A DNA stretch of 5,316 nt from Gemmatimonadota bacterium. GTDB lineage: Bacteria > Gemmatimonadota > Gemmatimonadetes > Gemmatimonadales > GWC2-71-9. Each line of letters opens with the position of its first letter. The first letter of the stretch is position 1. The stretch spans positions 1 through 5,316 of the forward strand of contig QHTP01000056.1 in assembly GCA_003220855.1 (NCBI GenBank). The letters run 5' to 3'. The notes beneath the pieces are model-generated. The model saw nothing but the letters and a program-made list of their open reading frames with translations, was not told where the DNA came from and did no database searches. Both the position numbers and the translations under genes were made by a program. This document shows positions 1 to 5,316 of the stretch, one piece after another.

Positions 1-1
1 C

Positions 2-499
2 CAGGTCGAGTGGGAGCTCCGCCGCTCGCTGCATGATGAGTTCGGGCGTGTCTCCTGCGAGCGGGTCGTTTCGGGACCCGGCCTGATCGCCATCTACCGG
101 CATCTCGCGGCGGCAGGCTCCGTCCTCGAGAACCACGCTGTGCGGGCTGAGATGGGTCGACAGGATCCCGCGGCCGTTATCGTGCGGCACGGTCTGGACG
201 GAGCGGATCCGCTGTGCGCCGCCGTGCTTGACCGGTTTACCTCGCTGCTCGGCGCGCTGGCGGGGGACCTGGCCCTGACAGTCCTCGCGACGGGCGGCGT
301 CTTCGTGGCCGGGGGGATCGCGCCGCGGATCGTGACGAAGCTCAGGACCGGGCCTTTTCTGGCCGCGTTTCGCGCCAAGGGGCGCCTCTCCGCCTTCATG
401 CTACGCGTCCCCGTCCGCGTCATCACCAATCCCAACGTCGGACTGCTCGGCGCTGCGGCAGTCGCCGCGGAGCGGTGTCGGGCGGAGATGAGCCCGTAA
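2..499 (+). CDS. glk: Glucokinase, C-terminal half (5' end outside window)
   Basis: Glucokinase phosphorylates free glucose with ATP to glucose 6-phosphate in the cytoplasm. The frame is open from base 2, giving 165 residues, about half of the roughly 320-residue E. coli-type (PF02685) enzyme; the N-terminal ATP-binding and glucose-binding part lies left of the window. Visible family signatures are SCERVVSGPGL at fragment residues 18-28 (E. coli-type Glk has ERVLSGPGL here), DPLCAAVLDRF, GDLALTVLATGGVFVAGGIAPRI ending near residue 110, the GPFLAAFRAKGRLS block, and the terminal VRVITNPNVGLLGAA. An ATG at 140 is internal and not a start, because the conserved SGPGL block precedes it. The stop TAA abuts the next gene's ATG. 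In context it would phosphorylate glucose released by the downstream hydrolase. Family assignment is from recognised motifs; an ROK-type kinase is unlikely because the GGIAPRI and SGPGL pattern is that of the Glk family. Confidence 0.93.
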   Translation, partial: QVEWELRRSLHDEFGRVSCERVVSGPGLIAIYRHLAAAGSVLENHAVRAEMGRQDPAAVIVRHGLDGADPLCAAVLDRFTSLLGALAGDLALTVLATGGVFVAGGIAPRIVTKLRTGPFLAAFRAKGRLSAFMLRVPVRVITNPNVGLLGAAAVAAERCRAEMSP

Positions 500-502
500 A
501 TG
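484..502 (+). promoter_or_regulatory. Abutting stop/start junction (TAA|ATG) with GGAG ribosome binding site
   Basis: GGAG at 484-487 lies inside the last codons of glk, 12 bases before the ATG at 500. The glk stop codon occupies 497-499, so no base separates the two reading frames. The arrangement suggests translational coupling, with ribosomes ending glk re-initiating on the hydrolase gene. It supports choosing ATG 500 as the start, since the first conserved residues of the hydrolase (PGIAPRWTRSAKDAVGTA) begin about 14 residues later. Coupling itself is inferred. Confidence 0.6.
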
Positions 503-2917
503 GCCGTTGTCCGCTCAGCACACCAAGCGTTCGGGCACCCTGGCATCGCGCCGCGCTGGACGCGCAGCGCGAAGGACGCCGTGGGCACGGCCTATGCCGC
601 GTCGAGCCGCGTGTGGTTCACGATGTCGCGCGGCGTGCTGAACGAGGTGTATTACCCGACGGTGGATCGCCCACAGATCCGCGACCTCCAGTATCTCATC
701 ACCGACGGCAGGTCGTTCTTCCACGACGAGCGGCGACACCTGAAGTGCACGTCGGAGTACATCGACGAGCGCTCCCTGGGAGTTCGGGTCACGAGCGTCG
801 ATCCGGAGCAGCGCTACCGTATCGAGAAAGAGATCATCACGAGTCCTCATCAGGCGTGTGTCCTGATCCGGACGCGGGTCACCGCGCTCGCGGGGTCGCT
901 CGAGACGCTCCGACTGTTCGCGCTGCTCGCCCCGCATCTCGATGGGAGTGGCTGGGGAAACAGCGGGTTCGTGGCGGTCCAGAACGGGCGCGAGGTGCTC
1001 GTGGCGCACAAGGGAACGGTCTGGCTCGCGCTCGCGGCCACGATCCCGTTCTTGCGGTGCTCGTGCGGCTATGTGGGTCGGTCGGACGGCTGGACCGATC
1101 TGGCTGAGAACTACGAGATGGACTGGGAGTTCGACGCCGCCATGGACGGGAATATCGCCCTCACTGGGGAGCTCGACATCCCCCGCGGGCACGAGTTTGT
1201 GTTGGGGCTGGCCTTCGGCGATTCGCTCCATAACGCACTGACCGCGCTGTTTCAGTCCCTCGCCTTCCCGTTCGCCGACCAACAGATGCGTTTCGTCGAG
1301 CAGTGGACCCGCGCGCGCCGGACGATCGAGCCGCTCGCGGCGCTGTCGACGGACGGCGGCCGGTTGTACCACGCGAGCCATAGCCTGCTGCTCGCCCACG
1401 AGGACAAGACCTATCAGGGGGCGACGATCGCGTCGCTCTCGATCCCTTGGGGCGAGGCGAAGGGAGATGAAGACCTGGGTGGCTACCATCTCGTCTGGAC
1501 CCGTGACATGGTGCACAGCGCGCTCGGGCTGCTCGCGTCGGGCAACACGGACCTGCCGCTGCGGGCCCTCATTTATCTCGCCTGCGCGCAGCGCCCCGAC
1601 GGCGGTTTCTATCAGAACTTCTGGATCGATGGCGAGCCGTACCGGCAGGGCATCCAGCTGGACGAGGTCGCGTTCCCGATCCTGCTCGCCTGGCGGTTGC
1701 GTGAGGCGAACGCGCTACGCGATTTCGATCCCTACTCGCTGGTGGTGCGGGCGGCCGGGTACTTGGTCCGCGAGGGCCCCGTCACGCCGCAGGAGCGATG
1801 GGAGGAGAACAGCGGCTACTCCCCGTCCACCCTCGCCGTGAACATCGCGGCCCTCATGTGCGCCGCGTGCTTCGCAGCGGATCGGGGCGACCCGCAGACG
1901 GCGCGCTTTTTCGAGGAATACGCCGACTTCCTCGAGTGTCACGTGGACGCCTGGACCGTCACGACCGCCGGCGCCCTCGTTCCGGGCATTAGCCGACATT
2001 TTATCCGCATCCACCCCGTCGCCCCCGGTGATCCGGAGCCCGATGAGGACCCGGACCACGGCCTCCTGCAGGTGCGGAACCGCCCGCCGGGGGAGCCGTT
2101 CGAGTTCCCCGCAAAGGACGTCGTGGATGCGGGATTCCTAGAACTGGTGCGTTACGGGATCCGCAGGTTCGACGACCCGTTGATCGAGGACTCGTTGCGC
2201 GTCGTGGACGCCGTGCTCAAAGTGAATACGCCACTCGGTCCCTGCTGGCATCGCTATAACCACGACGGCTATGGCCAGCGGGAGAATGGCGGGCCGTACG
2301 AAGGCTGGGGAAAGGGTCGCGCTTGGCCGCTGCTCACCGGGGAGCGGGGCCATTATGAATTGGCCGCGGGGCGCGACGCCCGACCGTTCATCAAAGCGAT
2401 CGAGGGCTTTGCCAGCGCCACGGGGCTGCTGCCCGAGCAGGTGTGGGACGAGTCCGATCGGCCGGAGTACTTCATGTACCTGGGACGGCCCACCGGGTCC
2501 GCGATGCCGCTCATGTGGGCGCACGCGGAGTACATCAAGCTGCTGCGGTCGGCGCGTGACGGCGCCGTGTTTGATCGCATCCCCAGCGTCGCGGCGCGCT
2601 ACCTGGGGCAGGGTCGGCGCGCCTGCCGGCCCCTCGAGGTCTGGACGTTCAACCGGCGCGTCCGGACGATGCGGCCGGGCTGGACGCTTCGCGTGCAGGC
2701 GCAGGCACCCTTCCGCCTGCACTGGAGCGGCAACGAGTGGCGTACTGTCCAGGAGGCACCCTCCGCCGGAACGGCGGCCGGGATCGATTACGTGGATCTT
2801 TCCGTTCCGCCCGATCAGGAAGCGCCCCTGCGATTCACCTTCTTCTGGACTGAGCCGGGTCGCTGGGAAGGTCAGGATTTCGCCGTGGCCATGGACCGGG
2901 GCCCGCAGCGTCACTGA
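500..2917 (+). CDS. Glycoside hydrolase family 15, glucoamylase (glucan 1,4-alpha-glucosidase) type, cytoplasmic
   Basis: This 805-residue inverting exo-hydrolase is predicted to release beta-D-glucose from non-reducing ends of alpha-glucans. Residues about 15-270 resemble the N-terminal beta-sandwich of bacterial glucoamylases and glucodextranases. Residues about 290-690 are the (alpha/alpha)6-barrel catalytic domain, with the substrate-binding W333-T-R335-D336 motif (Aspergillus W52/R54/D55). The general acid is probably E435 in R-W434-E435-E436-N, matching fungal WEE. The general base is probably E646 in LPEQVWD, matching fungal SEQ. Other conserved blocks are GRAWPLLTGERGHYEL and CWHRYNHDGYG. 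Residues about 695-805 form a C-terminal, probably beta-rich domain that I cannot assign. There is no signal peptide or Tat motif, so the enzyme should act inside the cell on glycogen or imported maltodextrin. No catalytic residue appears to be missing. Glucodextranase (alpha-1,6) or trehalase activity, both known in GH15, cannot be excluded; the glk-gnd-zwf context only requires that glucose be produced. Confidence 0.94.
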   Translation: MAVVRSAHQAFGHPGIAPRWTRSAKDAVGTAYAASSRVWFTMSRGVLNEVYYPTVDRPQIRDLQYLITDGRSFFHDERRHLKCTSEYIDERSLGVRVTSVDPEQRYRIEKEIITSPHQACVLIRTRVTALAGSLETLRLFALLAPHLDGSGWGNSGFVAVQNGREVLVAHKGTVWLALAATIPFLRCSCGYVGRSDGWTDLAENYEMDWEFDAAMDGNIALTGELDIPRGHEFVLGLAFGDSLHNALTALFQSLAFPFADQQMRFVEQWTRARRTIEPLAALSTDGGRLYHASHSLLLAHEDKTYQGATIASLSIPWGEAKGDEDLGGYHLVWTRDMVHSALGLLASGNTDLPLRALIYLACAQRPDGGFYQNFWIDGEPYRQGIQLDEVAFPILLAWRLREANALRDFDPYSLVVRAAGYLVREGPVTPQERWEENSGYSPSTLAVNIAALMCAACFAADRGDPQTARFFEEYADFLECHVDAWTVTTAGALVPGISRHFIRIHPVAPGDPEPDEDPDHGLLQVRNRPPGEPFEFPAKDVVDAGFLELVRYGIRRFDDPLIEDSLRVVDAVLKVNTPLGPCWHRYNHDGYGQRENGGPYEGWGKGRAWPLLTGERGHYELAAGRDARPFIKAIEGFASATGLLPEQVWDESDRPEYFMYLGRPTGSAMPLMWAHAEYIKLLRSARDGAVFDRIPSVAARYLGQGRRACRPLEVWTFNRRVRTMRPGWTLRVQAQAPFRLHWSGNEWRTVQEAPSAGTAAGIDYVDLSVPPDQEAPLRFTFFWTEPGRWEGQDFAVAMDRGPQRH

Positions 2918-2924
2918 GGGATCG

Positions 2925-2940
2925 GCCCGCATCGGCGGGC
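2925..2940 (+). other. Perfect intercistronic GC hairpin
   Basis: GCCCGC (2925-2930) and GCGGGC (2935-2940) are exact reverse complements separated by the four-base loop ATCG. The structure sits 7 bases after the hydrolase stop and ends 4 bases before the gnd Shine-Dalgarno. No T-run follows, so it does not look like an intrinsic terminator. It could stabilise the upstream mRNA end or tune access to the gnd ribosome binding site. With this base composition, a six-pair GC stem can also occur by chance. Confidence 0.4.
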
Positions 2941-2944
2941 GGCC

Positions 2945-2952
2945 AGGGGAGG
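2945..2952 (+). promoter_or_regulatory. Strong Shine-Dalgarno sequence for gnd
   Basis: AGGGGAGG at 2945-2952 ends 5 bases before the ATG at 2958. It is the best ribosome binding site in the window. It fixes the gnd start, because the reading frame itself stays open well upstream through the end of the hydrolase gene. Confidence 0.8.
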
Positions 2953-2957
2953 ATCGC

Positions 2958-3977
2958 ATGCAGCTGGGGATGATCGGACTCGGGCGCATGGGCGCCAACA
3001 TGGTGCGTCGCCTCATGCGTGGCGGCCACGAGTGCGTCGTACACGACGTAGCGCCGGCGGCGGTGAACGCGCTGGCCGCAGAGGGTGCCATCGGGGCGAC
3101 GGTGCTGGATGATCTGGCGACGCGGCTCGCCAAGCCGCGCGCCGTCTGGCTGATGGTGCCCGCGGCGGCTGTCGATGCCACGCTCGACGCGCTCCTCCCC
3201 ACGCTCGACGCCGGTGACGTGGTGATCGACGGCGGCAACTCGTATTACCGCGACGATATTGTGCGCGCCAAGCGGCTCGCCGACAGGGGCCTGCACTACG
3301 TGGACTGCGGCACCAGCGGTGGGGTCTTCGGCCTCGATCGGGGATACTGCCTCATGCTCGGCGGCCAGGCCGAGGTGGTGCGCCGGCTCGATCCGATCTT
3401 CGCCACCCTCGCGCCGGGAGCGGGGTCGCTCGCCAGGACTCCGGGGCGCGACCGGCGGGGTGGGACTGCGGAACATGGGTATCTCCACTGTGGCCAGAGC
3501 GGTGCGGGTCACTTCGTGAAGATGGTCCACAACGGGATCGAGTACGGCTTGATGGCGGCGTACTCGGAGGGGCTCAACATCCTCAAGCACGCGGACGTGG
3601 GAAACAGCGCCAGCACACCGGACGCCGAGACGACGCCGCTCCGCGACCCGATGGCCTACCGATATGATTTCGATCTGGCCGACATCACCGAGGTGTGGCG
3701 TCGCGGCAGCGTGATCGCCTCCTGGCTGCTCGATCTGACCGCGGCCGCGCTCGCCAGTGACCCGGCGCTCGAGCGCTTCGCCGGACGCGTCTCGGACTCT
3801 GGCGAGGGGCGGTGGACCCTGGAAGCGGCGATCGACGAGGCCGTCCCGGCCAACGTTCTCGCCGCTGCCCTGTTCGGGCGGTTCACGTCGCGAGGCGAGG
3901 CCGACTTCCAGAACCGGCTCCTCTCGGCTATGCGCTCGGAGTTCGGAGGGCACGCGGAGAAGAGCGCGGGCGCGTGA
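2958..3977 (+). CDS. gnd: 6-phosphogluconate dehydrogenase, decarboxylating, short (YqeC/GndA-like) type
   Basis: This enzyme oxidatively decarboxylates 6-phosphogluconate to ribulose 5-phosphate. Its 339 residues fit the short form of the family, which lacks the long duplicated helical domain of the roughly 470-residue E. coli Gnd. The N-terminal Rossmann fold begins at once: G7-L-G9-R-M-G12. The second strand ends in D30 (VVHD), an acidic residue that typically favours NAD+ over NADP+. The substrate loop is GTS120-G121-G122. The catalytic segment is GHFVK188-M-V-H191-N192-G-I-E195-Y196, matching sheep K183, H186, N187, E190 and Y191. The block DAETTPLRDP, the ITEVWRRGSVIASWLLDLTA helix, R308-F-T-S-R312 and the terminal FGGH (329-332) are typical of the short form. 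ATG 2958 was chosen from the strong Shine-Dalgarno and because the fold needs only one residue before the first strand. It overlaps zwf by four bases, consistent with joint work in the oxidative pentose phosphate pathway. NAD+ preference is inferred. Confidence 0.95.
   Translation: MQLGMIGLGRMGANMVRRLMRGGHECVVHDVAPAAVNALAAEGAIGATVLDDLATRLAKPRAVWLMVPAAAVDATLDALLPTLDAGDVVIDGGNSYYRDDIVRAKRLADRGLHYVDCGTSGGVFGLDRGYCLMLGGQAEVVRRLDPIFATLAPGAGSLARTPGRDRRGGTAEHGYLHCGQSGAGHFVKMVHNGIEYGLMAAYSEGLNILKHADVGNSASTPDAETTPLRDPMAYRYDFDLADITEVWRRGSVIASWLLDLTAAALASDPALERFAGRVSDSGEGRWTLEAAIDEAVPANVLAAALFGRFTSRGEADFQNRLLSAMRSEFGGHAEKSAGA
3974..3977 (+). promoter_or_regulatory. GTGA overlap of gnd stop and zwf start
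   Basis: The zwf start codon GTG (3974-3976) overlaps the gnd stop TGA (3975-3977). Only weak purine-rich sequence precedes it (GGAG at 3956-3959, GAAGAG at 3959-3964), so zwf translation probably depends on re-initiation after gnd. The next in-frame ATG in zwf lies beyond the dinucleotide-binding GATGDL motif, so a later start would destroy the enzyme. This is what decides the GTG start. Confidence 0.75.
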
Positions 3978-5316
3978 ATCCTCACCGATCGGACGCGCTG
4001 GTATTCTTCGGGGCGACAGGTGATCTCGCGTTCAAGCAAATATTCCCCGCGCTCTACGCGATGACCCTCCGGGATCAGTTGCGCATGCCGGTGATCGGCG
4101 TGGCGCGCTCCGCGTGGACGCTGGAGCGATTTCGCGCCCACGCGCGACGCAGCGTGGAGCAGGGTGGCACCGTGGATGAGGCGGCGTTCGCCAAGTTGGC
4201 AGCGCGGTTACAATACGTCGAGGGCGACTACAACGGTCCGGACACCTATGTCGCGCTGCGAGGAGCGCTGGGTGATACGCAGCGCCCCCTGCATTACCTC
4301 GCCATTCCTCCCGCCATGTTTCAGTCCGTCGCTCAGGGGCTCGGCGCCTCGGGGTGCGCACGTAACGCGCGCATCGTGGTGGAAAAGCCATTCGGGCGCG
4401 ACCTCTCGAGTGCGCGGGCGCTCAACGCGACGCTGCATCAGGTATTCGATGAGAAGAGCATCTTCCGCATCGACCACTATCTCGGCAAGGAGTCGGTGCA
4501 GAATCTCCTGCTCTTCCGTTTCGCGAACACCTTCCTGGAGCCGGTGTGGAACAGCCATTACGTCGAGAGCGTGCAGATCACGATGGCGGAACGGTTCGGT
4601 CTCCAGGGACGGGGGCGGTTCTACGAAGAGGCCGGCGCCATTCGCGATGTCGTGCAGAACCACCTGCTGCAGGTGGTGGGATTCCTCGCGATGGAACCCC
4701 CCGACCTGCACTATGAGGAAGGGATCCGCGACGAGCAGGTGCGGGTGTTCCGCAAGATCCGGCCGCTGACGCCCGATTGTCTGGTGCGCGGGCAGTTCCA
4801 CGGGTATCGCGCCGAGAAGAATGTTGCGCCGGACTCCACGGTCGAGACGTTCGCGGCGATGCGGCTCCATATCGACTCGTGGCGCTGGGAGGGCGTGCCG
4901 TTCCTCATCCGCGCCGGCAAGGAGCTCGCCACGACGGCGACCGAGGTGATCGTCTCGTTCAAGCGACCTCCGGTGATGATGCTCGCCCGCGGCAAGACGA
5001 ATTACGTGCGCTTCCGCCTGGGTCCCGCGGTGGAGATCGCGATCGGCGCGCGGGTGAAGCGGCCCGGGGAGAAACTCGTCTCCGAGCCGATCGAACTTCA
5101 AGTCACGCACTTTCCCGCCGGTGACGAGATGTCACCATACGAGCGACTGCTCGGCGACGCGATGGACGGAGATGCGATGCTCTTTGCCCGCGAGGACGGC
5201 GTGGAGGCGGCCTGGGCCGTCGTGCAAGGGATTCTCGGCAATGCGGTGCCGGCGCTCCAGTACGAACCGGGCAGCTGGGGTCCGGCTGCGGCCATGAAGC
5301 TCGCGGCGGACCTCGG
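3974..5316 (+). CDS. zwf: Glucose-6-phosphate 1-dehydrogenase (3' end outside window)
   Basis: Zwf oxidises glucose 6-phosphate to 6-phosphogluconolactone, the first step of the oxidative pentose phosphate or Entner-Doudoroff route. The frame is open from GTG 3974 to the window edge, giving 447 residues. The edge falls within the tail that follows the family's YEPGSWGP block, so probably only some 10-20 residues are missing. Motifs are the Rossmann loop G13-A-T-G16-D-L (residues 13-18), VIGVAR45-S46 after the second strand (Arg45 matches NADP+-binding Arg46 of the Leuconostoc enzyme), E137-K138-P-F-G, the active-site R-I-D167-H168-Y-L-G-K172-E, V-Q-N-H230 with the probable catalytic base His230, and RAGK316. 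The usual GDLxxRK pattern reads GDLAFKQ (residues 16-22), so the lysine corresponding to Leuconostoc Lys21 is Gln22, with Lys21 one place earlier. I believe a related GDLAYKQ-like pattern occurs in a sub-branch of bacterial Zwf, so this is probably a natural variant. Cytoplasmic; no transit or membrane segment. Confidence 0.95.
   Translation, partial: MNPHRSDALVFFGATGDLAFKQIFPALYAMTLRDQLRMPVIGVARSAWTLERFRAHARRSVEQGGTVDEAAFAKLAARLQYVEGDYNGPDTYVALRGALGDTQRPLHYLAIPPAMFQSVAQGLGASGCARNARIVVEKPFGRDLSSARALNATLHQVFDEKSIFRIDHYLGKESVQNLLLFRFANTFLEPVWNSHYVESVQITMAERFGLQGRGRFYEEAGAIRDVVQNHLLQVVGFLAMEPPDLHYEEGIRDEQVRVFRKIRPLTPDCLVRGQFHGYRAEKNVAPDSTVETFAAMRLHIDSWRWEGVPFLIRAGKELATTATEVIVSFKRPPVMMLARGKTNYVRFRLGPAVEIAIGARVKRPGEKLVSEPIELQVTHFPAGDEMSPYERLLGDAMDGDAMLFAREDGVEAAWAVVQGILGNAVPALQYEPGSWGPAAAMKLAADL

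Noticed and set aside
515..1516. Long minus-strand open frame (333 codons) opposite the GH15 gene
   Set aside because: It is Arg/Pro/Glu-rich with no recognisable domain and lies wholly opposite a strongly conserved coding region. High GC content leaves such antisense frames open by chance.
2271..2957. N-terminal extension of gnd in the same frame (would make a 568-residue protein)
   Set aside because: The extension overlaps the conserved catalytic and C-terminal domains of the GH15 gene in another frame and is low-complexity Arg/Ser/Pro sequence. The strong Shine-Dalgarno and the Rossmann start favour ATG 2958.
2925..2957. Intrinsic terminator after the GH15 gene
   Set aside because: The hairpin has no T-tract; it is followed by GGCCAGGGGAGG, which serves as the gnd ribosome binding site.
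2835..3953. Minus-strand open frame (372 codons) opposite gnd
   Set aside because: Its composition is rich in Arg, Glu and His-Val, as expected from antisense translation of GC-rich coding DNA. No domain is visible, and gnd on the + strand is certain.
4208..5110. Minus-strand open frame (300 codons) opposite zwf
   Set aside because: The + strand frame here encodes continuous, highly conserved Zwf from a GTG start to the window edge; the antisense frame shows no family motif.
1..5316. Apparent excess of GATC sites across the window (about 50 by eye)
   Set aside because: Near-exclusive use of ATC for Ile after codons ending in G, and of Asp GAT before C-starting codons, in GC-rich coding DNA explains most of them. 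No clustering suggesting an origin or methylation switch was seen.
1..5316. CRISPR array, mobile element, tRNA/rRNA, tandem repeat or other accessory system
   Set aside because: Coding sequence fills nearly the whole window; no direct-repeat array, terminal inverted repeats, transposase motifs or tRNA-like cloverleaf were noticed, and base composition looks uniform.

Overview
The window is gene-dense, high-GC bacterial DNA carrying four genes on the + strand and nothing else that can be supported. From left to right they are: the C-terminal half of a glucokinase (2-499, cut by the left edge); a complete GH15 glucoamylase-type glycoside hydrolase of 805 residues (500-2917); a complete short-form 6-phosphogluconate dehydrogenase of 339 residues (2958-3977); and a glucose-6-phosphate dehydrogenase starting at GTG 3974 and running off the right edge (at least 447 residues).

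The genes are packed like an operon. The glucokinase stop TAA (497-499) directly abuts the hydrolase ATG (500). The hydrolase and gnd are 40 bases apart, a gap that holds a small perfect GC hairpin and a strong Shine-Dalgarno sequence. The gnd stop and the zwf start overlap (GTGA, 3974-3977). No gap approaches 300 bases, and there is no recognisable promoter, terminator, RNA gene, repeat array or mobile element. Transcription presumably starts left of the window.

The products form a nearly continuous route. A cytoplasmic exo-hydrolase releases glucose from an alpha-glucan, glucokinase makes glucose 6-phosphate, Zwf oxidises it to 6-phosphogluconolactone, and Gnd decarboxylates 6-phosphogluconate to ribulose 5-phosphate. 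The lactonase step (pgl) is not in the window; it may lie just downstream or elsewhere. Cofactor motifs suggest that Zwf uses NADP+ (Arg45 after the second strand) and Gnd prefers NAD+ (Asp30 after the second strand), so the route may yield mixed NADPH and NADH. This is an inference from motifs.

The GC-rich third codon positions and this gene set fit a free-living high-GC bacterium, for example a soil or sediment lineage such as Acidobacteriota, Gemmatimonadota, Rokubacteria-like groups or Myxococcota. The sequence does not allow a firm choice. All four genes look like ordinary members of known families. The interest lies in the arrangement and in a few motif variants, not in an unknown system.
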